This document shows, piece by piece, positions 35,567-44,559 of a DNA stretch of 64,000 bases (the first letter of the stretch is position 1; each line of letters begins with the position of its first letter). The notes beneath the pieces are model-generated. The model was not told the origin of the DNA, searched no databases, and saw only the letters and a program-made list of their open reading frames with translations. Made by a program: the position numbers and the translations under genes. Source of the DNA: Mycolicibacterium aurum (GTDB lineage Bacteria; Actinomycetota; Actinomycetes; Mycobacteriales; Mycobacteriaceae); assembly GCF_900637195.1 (NCBI RefSeq), contig NZ_LR134356.1:4464001-4528000 (forward strand). The letters are read 5' to 3'.

Positions 35567-36802
35567 CTACGCGATGCGGTAACCGTTGCGCCCGGCCGCC
35601 TTTGCCTCGTACATCGCGCGGTCGGCGGCCCGCAACAGCTCTTCACCGCTCGACGTCGACCCGCCGGTGACAATGCCGATACTCAGCCCGATCGATCCCG
35701 TCCACTCACCGATCGTCAGCGGCGCCGAGGCGGTGTCGATCAGCTGCTGGGCCAGCGCGACGGCAGACTCCAGCAGCGGCGCCCCGCTCTGGTGGACGAC
35801 GACGAACTCGTCGCCGCCGCGGCGGGCGACGGTATCGGTGTCGGCCACACAGGACACCAGCCGCTCACCCACGGCGGTCAACACGGTGTCGCCGACGCTG
35901 TGCCCCAGTTCGTCGTTGACCTTCTTGAAGCCGTCCAGGTCGACACACAACACGGCGAAGTCGCCGTCGTGCCGTGCGCACCGGTCGATCTGCTCCTGGA
36001 GTCGCTCGTAGAGCAGTGCCCGGTTCGGCAGCCCGGTCAAGGTGTCGTGAGAGGCGTTGTGTGCCAGTCGCGTTTCGAGCTCTTTGCGGCGGGACGTGTC
36101 ACGCACGGAGACCACGTACCCATCCCGGACGCCGGTGACCGGGTCGTGCGTCACCCGGACGAACGCCTCTAGCCACACCCAGGAACCGTCTTTGTGACTC
36201 ATCCGGTGTTCGGTGATGAAGCTGTCGATGTGGCCGTCCCGCATGGCGAGCATCTGCCGCCCGAACGCCTCCACGTCGTCCGGGTGGGTGATGTCGCGGG
36301 CACGGCTGCCGACGAGTTCGTGGGCGTCGAAGCCCAACAGTTCCGATATCGACGGTGACACGTACTGACGGACGCCGTCGAGGTTGCCCCGGATCAGGGT
36401 GTCCGCGGAGTTCTCCGCCACGAGTCGGTAGAGCGTCGCCTCGGCCGCCCGTTGCGCATGCAAGGACGCGAGCTCGCCGAAATCAGCGAGCCGGCGGCGG
36501 AGATCAGGGGTGGCCGGCCGGGGCTGCGGGTCGGTCGCCCAGAGCGCACCGACAACGTCGTCCGGTCCGCGGTGGATCGCAACGGCGCCGACGAATCCCG
36601 CGCCGGGAAAGGCGGACCGTGCCGGATGTGATGATCGGCGCGCGTCCTCGATGATCAGGACCGCACCGGGTCCCGGCCACAGATGTCGTGCCACCGCGGT
36701 GCCGTCACGGCTGACGAGCGCGCGCCCGCAATCCAGCGCGGCTTGCACCGAGCGGCACAGCACGTCGTCGAACGCTGCGTCTTCGGGGCCACCGACAGCC
36801 AT
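35567..36802 (-). CDS. GAF-like/PAS/GGDEF diguanylate cyclase downstream of glgC
   Basis: This 411-residue signalling protein has three parts. Residues 1-120 are GAF-like, with conserved patches around GPGAVLIIED and GFVGAVAIHRG. A PAS domain (about 122-245) is followed by a GGDEF domain with DTLTGLPNR near 255, DLDGFKKVND near 290 and RRGGDEF near 330, all intact for c-di-GMP synthesis. The RxxD inhibitory site before GGDEF reads ADTD, so product inhibition is probably lost. There is no EAL domain. It starts 18 bases after the glgC stop, implying cotranscription with ADP-glucose synthesis. Confidence 0.88.
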   Translation of the reverse strand: MAVGGPEDAAFDDVLCRSVQAALDCGRALVSRDGTAVARHLWPGPGAVLIIEDARRSSHPARSAFPGAGFVGAVAIHRGPDDVVGALWATDPQPRPATPDLRRRLADFGELASLHAQRAAEATLYRLVAENSADTLIRGNLDGVRQYVSPSISELLGFDAHELVGSRARDITHPDDVEAFGRQMLAMRDGHIDSFITEHRMSHKDGSWVWLEAFVRVTHDPVTGVRDGYVVSVRDTSRRKELETRLAHNASHDTLTGLPNRALLYERLQEQIDRCARHDGDFAVLCVDLDGFKKVNDELGHSVGDTVLTAVGERLVSCVADTDTVARRGGDEFVVVHQSGAPLLESAVALAQQLIDTASAPLTIGEWTGSIGLSIGIVTGGSTSSGEELLRAADRAMYEAKAAGRNGYRIA

Positions 36803-36820
36803 GCCGCGGACGGACCTGGG

Positions 36821-38035
36821 TCAGATCCAGACGCCCTTGCCGACGGCGACGACGCCACCGGCACTGACGGTGAACCGCTCACGGTCCTTGTCCAGGTCCA
36901 CGCCGACCATCTCGCCCGGCCCGACCACCACGTTCTTGTCCAGAATCGCGTGGCGCACCACAGCGCCCCGCCCGATGCGCACCCCGGGGTGCAGCACGCT
37001 GCCCTCGACGATCGCGCCGTCGTCGATGGCGACGTTGGACGACAACACCGAATTCCGCACCGAGGCGGCTGAAATGATGCTTCCCGCGCCGACCACCGAC
37101 TCCTGCGCGGACCCGCCGTTGACGAACTTGGCGGGTGCGAGGTTCTCCGCGCCGCCGCGGATCGGCCAGCGCTTGTTGTAGAGGTTGAAGACCGGATGCA
37201 CCGAAACCAGATCCATGTGCGCGTCATAGAAGGCGTCGAGTGTCCCGACGTCGCGCCAGTAACCGTGGTCGCGTTCGGTGGCGCCGGGCACCTCGTTGTT
37301 GTTGAAGTCGTACACCGAGGGCATACCGTCGGCCACCAGCCGCGGGATGATGTCACCGCCCATGTCATGGTCGGAGTCGTCGTCGTCGGCATCGGCGCGG
37401 ATGGCGTCGATCAGCACCTTCGTCGTGAAGATGTAGTTGCCCATCGACGCGAAGGTCATCTCCGGATCGTCCGGGGTGCCTGGGGGGTCCACCGGCTTCT
37501 CCACCCAGCCGCGGATTCGGCCCGAGTCGTCGGCATCGATGCACCCGAACGCGCTGGCCTCGGCGCGCGGCACCCGGATACCAGCCACCGTGGCTCCGGC
37601 GCCGCTTTCGATGTGCTGCTGGACCATCTGCTCGGGATCCATCCGATAGACGTGGTCCGCGCCGAAGATCACGATGTAGTCGGGATCCTCGTCGTAGATC
37701 AGGTTCATCGACTGGTAGATCGCGTCCGCCGACCCGGTGTACCAGCGCGGACCGAGCCGCTGCTGCGCCGGGACCGGGGTGATGTACTCGCCGGCAAGCC
37801 CGGAAAGCCGCCAGTTCTGCGAGATGTGACGGTCCAGCGAATGCGACTTGTATTGCGTGAGCACACAGATCCGCAGGTAACGCGCGTTGACGAGATTCGA
37901 AAGCACGAAATCGATGAGCCGGTAGCCACCCCCGAACGGCACGGCAGGTTTGGCTCGGTCGGCTGTCAGCGGATAAAGCCGCTTGCCCTCTCCGCCTGCG
38001 AGGACGATGCCCAACACATGTGGCGCTTCCCTCAT
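36821..38035 (-). CDS. glgC: Glucose-1-phosphate adenylyltransferase
   Basis: This 404-residue enzyme makes ADP-glucose from glucose-1-phosphate and ATP. The nucleotide loop LAGGEGKRLYPLTADRAKP is at residues 13-31, with the usual FGGGYRLIDF just after and the left-handed beta-helix at the C-terminus. It is the orthologue of Rv1213. It is divergent from glgM, its metabolic partner, across 161 bases. Confidence 0.95.
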   Translation of the reverse strand: MREAPHVLGIVLAGGEGKRLYPLTADRAKPAVPFGGGYRLIDFVLSNLVNARYLRICVLTQYKSHSLDRHISQNWRLSGLAGEYITPVPAQQRLGPRWYTGSADAIYQSMNLIYDEDPDYIVIFGADHVYRMDPEQMVQQHIESGAGATVAGIRVPRAEASAFGCIDADDSGRIRGWVEKPVDPPGTPDDPEMTFASMGNYIFTTKVLIDAIRADADDDDSDHDMGGDIIPRLVADGMPSVYDFNNNEVPGATERDHGYWRDVGTLDAFYDAHMDLVSVHPVFNLYNKRWPIRGGAENLAPAKFVNGGSAQESVVGAGSIISAASVRNSVLSSNVAIDDGAIVEGSVLHPGVRIGRGAVVRHAILDKNVVVGPGEMVGVDLDKDRERFTVSAGGVVAVGKGVWI

Positions 38036-38196
38036 GGTGCCAACCTATCCGCACGTAGGGACGGGGGCCAGCCATTCGCACTTTTGCCACGACGCGCGCC
38101 GTCCGAGACGCGCCGCATATCGCGCGTTCTCGGGCTGTCCGTCAAGACAATTGGTGATGCGGCGCAACGCGTCGCGAAGTTGGATACGGTCACATC

Positions 38197-39360
38197 ATGC
38201 GGGTGGCGATGATGACTCGGGAGTATCCACCCGAGGTGTACGGCGGTGCTGGTGTTCACGTCACCGAGCTGGTAGCGCAGTTGCGGCACCTCTGCGAGGT
38301 CGATGTGCACTGCATGGGAGCGCCGCGCCCCGGTGCGACGGTCGCCCAGCCCGACCCTGCACTGAAGGGCGCCAACGCGGCGCTGACGACGCTGTCGGCC
38401 GACCTCACCATGGCCAACGCCGCGTCCGAGGCCACCGTCGTGCACTCGCACACCTGGTACGCCGGGATGGCCGGGCATCTGGCGGCGATGCTGTACGGAG
38501 TTCCGCACGTTCTCACCGCGCATTCCCTGGAACCGATGCGGCCGTGGAAGGCCGAGCAGCTCGGCGGCGGTTACCGAATCTCGTCGTGGGTGGAGAAGAC
38601 GGCCGTGGAGGCCGCCGATGCGGTGATCGCCGTCAGCTCGGGGATGCGGCGGGACGTGCTCGACACCTACCCCGCGCTGGATCCCGACCGTGTCCACGTC
38701 GTGCTCAACGGCATCGACACCGAGAAGTGGCGTCCGGTCGAAGCCGGTGGCGAGGGGTCGGTGCTCACCGAACTCGGGGTCGACCTGTCCCGGCCCATCG
38801 TCGCGTTCGTCGGCCGGATCACCCGGCAGAAAGGCGTCGCTCACCTGGTCGCCGCAGCTCACCATTTCGCGCCCGAGGTTCAACTGGTGCTGTGCGCGGG
38901 CGCCCCCGACACCCCTGAGATCGGCGAAGAGGTGGCGTCCGCGGTGCGGGAACTCTCGGAGTCTCGCTCAGGCGTGTTCTGGGTGCGGGAAATGTTGCCG
39001 CAGCCGAAGATCGACGAAATTCTCTCGGCATCAACGACTTTCGTGTGCCCGTCGGTCTACGAGCCCCTGGGCATCGTGAACCTTGAGGCGATGGCGTGCG
39101 GCACCGCGGTGGTGGCCTCCGATGTCGGGGGAATTCCCGAGGTGGTCGCCGACCAGGAGACGGGGCTGCTGGTTCACTACGACGCCAACGACACCGCGTC
39201 GTTCGAACGAGAACTCGCCTATGCGGTCAATACGCTTGTCGCCCAGCCCGACAAGGCAGACCAGTTCGGAGCTGCCGGTCGGCAGCGCTGCATAGAAGAA
39301 TTCTCGTGGGCGCAGATCGCCGAGCAGACGCTGGAGATCTACCGCAAGATCTCGGCGTAG
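38197..39360 (+). CDS. glgM: Alpha-maltose-1-phosphate synthase (GT4 glycosyltransferase)
   Basis: This 387-residue GT4 enzyme transfers glucose from ADP-glucose, mainly to glucose-1-phosphate, giving maltose-1-phosphate for GlgE. It starts RVAMMTREYPPEVYGGAGVH and has the E-x7-E catalytic region SVYEPLGIVNLEAMACG near residue 288. It is the orthologue of Rv1212c, once annotated glgA. TACGGT at 38185-38190 is six bases before the ATG, suggesting leaderless transcription. Confidence 0.94.
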   Translation: MRVAMMTREYPPEVYGGAGVHVTELVAQLRHLCEVDVHCMGAPRPGATVAQPDPALKGANAALTTLSADLTMANAASEATVVHSHTWYAGMAGHLAAMLYGVPHVLTAHSLEPMRPWKAEQLGGGYRISSWVEKTAVEAADAVIAVSSGMRRDVLDTYPALDPDRVHVVLNGIDTEKWRPVEAGGEGSVLTELGVDLSRPIVAFVGRITRQKGVAHLVAAAHHFAPEVQLVLCAGAPDTPEIGEEVASAVRELSESRSGVFWVREMLPQPKIDEILSASTTFVCPSVYEPLGIVNLEAMACGTAVVASDVGGIPEVVADQETGLLVHYDANDTASFERELAYAVNTLVAQPDKADQFGAAGRQRCIEEFSWAQIAEQTLEIYRKISA

Positions 39361-39370
39361 CGCAACGGCG

Positions 39371-39538
39371 CTAGCTCGTCACACCTTTGAGTTCGTCGCC
39401 CAGAGCGGCCGCCTCGTCCGGGGTGAGTTCGACGACGAGTCGACCACCGCCTTCCAGTGGAACCCGCATAACGATGCCTCGCCCCTCCTTGGTTGCTTCC
39501 AGTGGACCGTCTCCAGTCCGGGGCTTCATCGCCGCCAT
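39371..39538 (-). CDS. DUF3117 small protein (Rv1211-like)
   Basis: This 55-residue protein begins MAAMKPRTGDGPLEATKEG and contains VMRVPLEGGGRLVVELTPDE; it matches the DUF3117 family and Rv1211. The function is not established; the sequence suggests a small beta-rich domain. The ATG at 39538 is favoured by GGAGGGAG eight bases upstream; upstream frame extension is not used. It converges on glgM. Confidence 0.87.
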   Translation of the reverse strand: MAAMKPRTGDGPLEATKEGRGIVMRVPLEGGGRLVVELTPDEAAALGDELKGVTS

Positions 39539-39797
39539 CGAGTGCTCCCTCCACATGGGCGTGCCCCTAAGGGCTTGGTCTGTCCGTGAGCCGGAGCTGG
39601 GCACCGTTCGACGTGCACTGACAGCACCCGGCTCTGAACTGCTACAGACCTCCATTGTTCCCTATGCACGCCAACTCGTGTGCGAAGACCCGGCTATAGC
39701 GGCCCGGACGACGAGTTCAACACCCGTACGAGGGCATGCCGCCGGCCTGATTCGGCCACCCCGGTGATCGTCACAGACCCGCGAAGGCCCCGGCCCC
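39539..39797. other. Intergenic region, no gene seen
   Basis: These 259 bases lie between the DUF3117 start and the tag stop, both on the minus strand. They hold the DUF3117 Shine-Dalgarno and presumably its promoter. No ORF of convincing length, structured RNA or clear terminator was recognised. Confidence 0.6.
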
Positions 39798-40406
39798 TCA
39801 GCTCTGCAGCCGCGGCACCCAGCAGGCCGCCACGTGGTCGTCGACCATCCCGGTGGCCTGCATCAAGGCGTAGGCGGTGGTGGGCCCCACGAAGCGGAAC
39901 CCGCGCTTCTTGAGATCCTTGGCCATCGCCGTGGATTCCGGTGTCACCGCCGCCACCTCTGCGAGGGTGGCGGGCCGTGGTCGCGTCGCTCGGTCCGGCG
40001 GCGCGAACGACCACAGCAGCTCCCCCAGGTCGACGCCGGCGTCTGCGAGGTCGGCGACGACCCGCGCATTGGAGATCGTGGCGTCGACCTTCGCGCGGTT
40101 GCGCACGATTCCGGTGTCGGCCATCAGCCGGTCCACGTCGCGGTCACCGAAGCGCGCGATGCGTTCGACGTCGAACCCCGCGAACGCCGCGCGAAAGTTG
40201 TCCCGCTTGCGCAGGATGATCAGCCACGACAGCCCGCTCTGGAAGGCCTCCAGGCTGACGCGCTCGAACAGTGCCGCCGAATCTCGAAGAGGCCGGCCCC
40301 ATTCGGTGTCGTGGTAATCGCGGTAAAGGGTGAAGTCGTCGTCGGACAACCGGGATTGGTCGATCCATCCGCAGCGGATCCGCGCGTCGGCGACGGAGGT
40401 GGTCAT
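39798..40406 (-). CDS. tag: DNA-3-methyladenine glycosylase I
   Basis: This 202-residue base-excision repair enzyme removes 3-methyladenine. The zinc ligands of the Tag family are visible: Cys in RCGWID near residue 12, His in YHDTEWG near 32, and His and Cys in DDHVAACW near the end. Its FQSGLSWLIILRKRDNFRAA segment is typical. It overlaps the upstream Rv1209-like gene by four bases. It corresponds to Rv1210. Confidence 0.93.
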   Translation of the reverse strand: MTTSVADARIRCGWIDQSRLSDDDFTLYRDYHDTEWGRPLRDSAALFERVSLEAFQSGLSWLIILRKRDNFRAAFAGFDVERIARFGDRDVDRLMADTGIVRNRAKVDATISNARVVADLADAGVDLGELLWSFAPPDRATRPRPATLAEVAAVTPESTAMAKDLKKRGFRFVGPTTAYALMQATGMVDDHVAACWVPRLQS

Positions 40407-40774
40407 GCGTCGTCCCGCACGGCTTCCGGCGACGACGCGTGTGCGCCGGTGTCGAACCCGTCCTGCGCACCGTCGTGGTCGACCCCGTAGGCGGCACGCA
40501 CAGCGGTGAGTTCCCCGCGCAGCGCGTCGATCTCCTGACCCAACCGCTCGAGCACCCAGTCGACCTCGCTGGTCTTGTAGCCGCGCAGGGTCTGCGCGAA
40601 CTTCAGTGCCTCGACGTCGGCGCCGGTGACCCCCGACGCGGGCAGCACGGTGGCCGTCGTCCCCTGCGGCAGCGGTGGAAGGACCTCACCGCGGCCGAAG
40701 AGCACGCTGCCGACGGCGAACAGCACGATGCCGACGAGCACGAGCACAACGAGGTAGAGAAGGACCAGAGTCAC
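40403..40774 (-). CDS. Membrane-anchored DivIVA-like protein (Rv1209-like)
   Basis: This 123-residue protein has one N-terminal helix (about residues 3-24). A DivIVA-domain motif follows near 60-90 (FAQTLRGYKTSEVDWVLERL), with a charged tail. DivIVA/Wag31-like domains mark polar growth sites, so a role at the cell pole or septum is possible. The GTG start is six bases after CACTAT, compatible with leaderless transcription. It overlaps tag. Confidence 0.82.
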   Translation of the reverse strand: MTLVLLYLVVLVLVGIVLFAVGSVLFGRGEVLPPLPQGTTATVLPASGVTGADVEALKFAQTLRGYKTSEVDWVLERLGQEIDALRGELTAVRAAYGVDHDGAQDGFDTGAHASSPEAVRDDA

Positions 40775-40807
40775 CCCTCGATAGTGCCCGACGCGTGCGA
40801 CAGAACG

Positions 40808-41770
40808 TCAGCGAGGGCGCAGCGTGATCATCGCCGGACGGTCGTCCAGCGACACCGACGAGGTGCGCGGCGTGTAGTCCTCGCCGTCGGCGAAGAACTG
40901 CGTCAGCCCGACCCCGGAGTCGGGGACACCGCACCGCGACAGCAGGGTGGCGATGACCTGCCTGCTCATCGACGCTAGCTCGGTCAGCGGCCGGTTGCGG
41001 TGGGTCCGCACGCCGAGGTTGACCTGGGCGAGACCGTCGAGTCCCAGCCGGTCGTAGGTGTCGACGAGCAGCCCGATCTCGACGCCGTAGCCCGGGGCGA
41101 ACGGGACCGCGGTCAGCAGCTCGCGGGTACCGGCGTACTCGCCGCCCAACGGCTGATAGATGCACGTCAGTTCGGGTCGCAGCGCGGCCAGCAACGGGCG
41201 CGCCACCAACTCGGTGACCCGGCCGCCGCCACTGGCATCCTCGCTGCCGCTGACCTTGAGCGGCCGCCGGTAGAAACCCTTGACCAGGTGCACCCCGTCG
41301 GCGGTGAGCAGCGGTCCGAGCAGCTTGGGCACGAACATCGGATCGGGGTCGAGCAGATCGGAGTCCACGAACGCGATGAGGTCGCCGGTGGTGGCGGCCA
41401 GCGAGCGCCACAACACCTCCCCCTTGCCGGGCTGCGGCGGGACCTCGGGCAGCGCAGCCTCGCGGCTGATCACGCGGGCTCCTGCGGCGAGCGCCCGGAT
41501 CTCGGTGTCGTCGGTCGAGCCGGAGTCGAGCACGATCAGCTCGTCGACGAGTCCGCCCAGCAGCGGGGTGATGGTCTCGACGACGGAGGCGACGGTCTCC
41601 TCCTCGTTGAGCGCGGGCAGCACCACCGACACCGTGCGGCCCTGCTTCGCGGCTTCGAGCTCGGCGATCGTCCACGCCGGCCTGCTCCAGCTGCGTTCGG
41701 TGAGCCACCGGTGTTCGGCCACAGCTTCCGTGGCGAGCAGATCAGATACTCGGTCGGATAACACAGTCAT
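40808..41770 (-). CDS. gpgS: Glucosyl-3-phosphoglycerate synthase
   Basis: This 320-residue GT81 enzyme transfers glucose from UDP-glucose to 3-phosphoglycerate, the first step toward methylglucose lipopolysaccharides. The sequence VVLPALNEEETVASVVE is at about residues 50-66 and the metal-binding DSD sits in IAFVDSDLLDPDP near 135. It is the orthologue of Rv1208. The ATG overlaps the folP2 stop, so the two are translationally coupled. Confidence 0.95.
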   Translation of the reverse strand: MTVLSDRVSDLLATEAVAEHRWLTERSWSRPAWTIAELEAAKQGRTVSVVLPALNEEETVASVVETITPLLGGLVDELIVLDSGSTDDTEIRALAAGARVISREAALPEVPPQPGKGEVLWRSLAATTGDLIAFVDSDLLDPDPMFVPKLLGPLLTADGVHLVKGFYRRPLKVSGSEDASGGGRVTELVARPLLAALRPELTCIYQPLGGEYAGTRELLTAVPFAPGYGVEIGLLVDTYDRLGLDGLAQVNLGVRTHRNRPLTELASMSRQVIATLLSRCGVPDSGVGLTQFFADGEDYTPRTSSVSLDDRPAMITLRPR

Positions 41771-42642
41771 GCCAGTCCCCTCACCGTGCGAGTCGGCGGC
41801 CGCGCGCCCTGGATCGACGCGACCATCTCCAGTACGCGTCGTGTGGGCCCGACCTCGTGCACCCGGAACATCGCGGCACCGTCGGCGGCCGCCAGAGCGG
41901 TGGCAGCCAGGGTGCCGTCCAAGCGTTCTGTCAGGTCCACACCCAGAGTTTCCCCGACAAAATCCTTGTTACTCAGCGCCATCAGGACCGGCCATCCAGT
42001 GTTAACAAGGTCTTTTACATGGCGCAACAAACTAAGACCGTGGTAAGTGTTCTTGCCGAAATCGTGGGTCGGATCGATCAGGATGCCGTCGCGCCGCACA
42101 CCCAGCGCCACCGCGCGGTCGGCGGCGGCGGTCGTCTCGGCGATGACGGCGTCGACCACGCCGCGCTCGGAGAGCCCGTAGTTGACCCGGAATGGACGGG
42201 TGCGGGGCACCGCCCCGCCGGTGTGTGAGCACACCAGCCCGGCCCCGAACTCGGCGGCGACCGCGGCGAGGTCCTGATCGTGGCCACCCCAGGTGTCGTT
42301 GATCAGGTCCGCCCCCGCTGCACAGGCCTGCTTGGCCACCTCGGCGCGCCAGGTGTCGACGCTGATCAGTTGGTCGGGGAAGGTCGCGCGCAGCCATTCG
42401 ATGAACGGCACGACGCGGGTGATCTCCTCGTCCACGTCAACGCTGACGCCGGGCCCGGCTTTCACGCCGCCGACGTCGACGATGTCGGCGCCCTCGTCGA
42501 CCACCCGGTGCGCGGCCTCCTTGGCGGCCTCGTCGCCGAAGGTGGCGCCCCGGTCGTAGAACGAGTCCGGGGTGCGGTTGACGATCGCCATGATCAGGGC
42601 GCGATCGCCCGCCACGGGTCGTCCCAGGAACGTCGACTGCAC
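41767..42642 (-). CDS. folP2: FolP2, dihydropteroate synthase paralogue
   Basis: This 291-residue TIM barrel is homologous to DHPS and corresponds to Rv1207. The early motif IMAIVNRTPDSFYDRG is kept. The normal pterin/pABA loops are altered: GGVKAGPG in place of GGESTRPG and DPTHDFGKN in place of DPGIGFGK. FolP2 of M. tuberculosis is reported not to replace FolP1, so another substrate is likely. TAGCCT (42649-42654, minus strand) is six bases before the GTG start. Confidence 0.9.
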   Translation of the reverse strand: MQSTFLGRPVAGDRALIMAIVNRTPDSFYDRGATFGDEAAKEAAHRVVDEGADIVDVGGVKAGPGVSVDVDEEITRVVPFIEWLRATFPDQLISVDTWRAEVAKQACAAGADLINDTWGGHDQDLAAVAAEFGAGLVCSHTGGAVPRTRPFRVNYGLSERGVVDAVIAETTAAADRAVALGVRRDGILIDPTHDFGKNTYHGLSLLRHVKDLVNTGWPVLMALSNKDFVGETLGVDLTERLDGTLAATALAAADGAAMFRVHEVGPTRRVLEMVASIQGARPPTRTVRGLA

Positions 42643-42719
42643 GACACCAGGCTACGTTCGTGTGCGAATTCGGCGCGTTGCGCGGCGCCCAGCGCCGTCA
42701 AGCGCCGCCGCGCCCCCCG

Positions 42720-44525
42720 CTACTTGGGCTTCTTGCCGTCCTTCACCTCGGCGAGGTACTCGTCGTAGAACGGCACATAGCCCTCGCTCTTGCCGGACAG
42801 CACGTAGATCGGGTCTTCGACCTTGACGTCGTCGTCGTCACCCTCGCCGCTGGAACCGCCATAGCCCTCTTTGCGCAGGTCACCCTTCTGACTCTTGAAC
42901 GTCGAGGTGTGCGCCAGCTCCTTGACCACCCGGACGAACAGGGGCACCGCGTACGGCGGCAGCTTGTCGAAGGCCGCCTTGGCCAGCGCCTTGCCGTCGA
43001 ACTCCTTGCCGTCCTTGAGCTGGATGGCCACCATGCCCGCGCGGCCGCCGGTGTCGGGAACCTCGACGCCGAACACGGTCGCCTCCTCGACCTGCGTGTC
43101 GGTGGACACAGCCGCCTCGACCTCGGTGGTGGCGACGTTCTCGCCCTTCCACCGGAACGTGTCGCCGAGCCGGTCGGTGAACGCGGCGTGGCCGAACCCC
43201 TGCGCGCGCATCAGGTCACCGGTGTTGAACCACACGTCGCCGTCCTTGAAGGCGTCACGGACCAGCTTCTTCTCCGACTCCTTCTTGTCGGTGTAGCCGT
43301 CGAACGGCTGGAAGTTGCTGACCTTGGACAACAGCAGCCCCGGCTCGCCGTTCTTGACCTTCTTCACCCGACCGTCGTCGTCACGCACCGGATCGCCGGA
43401 GGCTTCGTCGTACTCGACGAACACGATCGGGCTGGGGCAGATGCCGGTGGTCTTGTCGATGTTGAGGACGTTGACGAAGGCGGTGTTGCCCTCGCTGGCC
43501 GCGTAGAACTCGCAGACCCGCTTGATGCCGAAGCGCTCGGTGAACTCGTCCCAGATCGCCGGCCGCAGCCCGTTGCCGCAGATGACGCGCACCTTGTGCT
43601 TGCGGTCGGTGGGCTTTTCCGGCTGGTTGAGCAGGTAGGTGCAGATTTCGCCGATGTAGACGAAAGCGGTGGCGTCGTGGTGGATGACGTCATCCCAGAA
43701 CTTCGACGCCGAGAACGACTTGCCGAGCGCGAGCGTCGCGCCCGAGTTGAGCACCGACGACAACGCGACCGTCAACGCGTTGTTGTGGTACAGCGGCAGG
43801 CAGCAATACAGGGTGTCCTGGGCGTTCAACCGCATCCCGAGGCCGCCGAAGCCGGCCAGCGCACGCAGCCAGCGGTAGTGCGTCATCACACTGGCCTTCG
43901 GCATGCCGGTGGTACCCGAGGTGAAGATGTAGAAGGCCTTGTCCTTGGCCAGCACCGCCGACGTGGTGGCCGGGTTGGTCGTCGGAGCGGTCTCCGCGAG
44001 CTGCTTGAGTTCGTCGAGGGTCATCAAACCCTCGGTGTCGGCGCCGGACTCGGTGATGGGTTCGACGAACTCGGTGGCCGCGACGACGACCGACGCGGAC
44101 AGCAGCCCCAGGCTGTGCTTGAGGACCTCGTCCCGCTGGTGGTAGTTGAGCATCCCTGAGATGGCGCCGCACTTGACCGCCGCGAGCATCAACAGCACCG
44201 GGTCCACCGAGTTGCGCAACATGATGCCGACGACGTCGCCGTGGCCGACGCCCTTGGCGGCGAGCACCGCCGCGTAGCGGTTGACCGTCTCGTTGGCCTC
44301 GCGGTAGGTGAGCGACTCGTCGCCGAACTTGATGAACACGTTGTCGGCGTGCCGCGCGGCGCGCTCCTGGAAGACCTTGCCGATCGACGTCTTGGCGGTG
44401 GGCCGGGCGCCGAACCCGGTCACCACGCCGCGCACGATCGTCGGGGTGTCCCTGAGCAGACCTGGTACCTGGCTCGCGATATCAAGCAGCCCGACGCTTC
44501 CGCGAGTCCCCGACTTGTTGCTCAT
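42720..44525 (-). CDS. fadD6: Long-chain acyl-CoA synthetase FadD6
   Basis: This 601-residue very-long-chain acyl-CoA synthetase (FATP-like) activates fatty acids to CoA thioesters. It has the AMP-binding loop YIFTSGTTGMPKASVM near residue 205, an ASEGNTAF element near 345 and the adenylation TGDLMRAQ near 445. It matches Rv1206. It precedes folP2 and gpgS on the same strand, 77 bases from folP2. Confidence 0.93.
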   Translation of the reverse strand: MSNKSGTRGSVGLLDIASQVPGLLRDTPTIVRGVVTGFGARPTAKTSIGKVFQERAARHADNVFIKFGDESLTYREANETVNRYAAVLAAKGVGHGDVVGIMLRNSVDPVLLMLAAVKCGAISGMLNYHQRDEVLKHSLGLLSASVVVAATEFVEPITESGADTEGLMTLDELKQLAETAPTTNPATTSAVLAKDKAFYIFTSGTTGMPKASVMTHYRWLRALAGFGGLGMRLNAQDTLYCCLPLYHNNALTVALSSVLNSGATLALGKSFSASKFWDDVIHHDATAFVYIGEICTYLLNQPEKPTDRKHKVRVICGNGLRPAIWDEFTERFGIKRVCEFYAASEGNTAFVNVLNIDKTTGICPSPIVFVEYDEASGDPVRDDDGRVKKVKNGEPGLLLSKVSNFQPFDGYTDKKESEKKLVRDAFKDGDVWFNTGDLMRAQGFGHAAFTDRLGDTFRWKGENVATTEVEAAVSTDTQVEEATVFGVEVPDTGGRAGMVAIQLKDGKEFDGKALAKAAFDKLPPYAVPLFVRVVKELAHTSTFKSQKGDLRKEGYGGSSGEGDDDDVKVEDPIYVLSGKSEGYVPFYDEYLAEVKDGKKPK

Positions 44526-44559
44526 GTGCGCTGCTCTTCCTCCGATGTCGATGTGTGGG

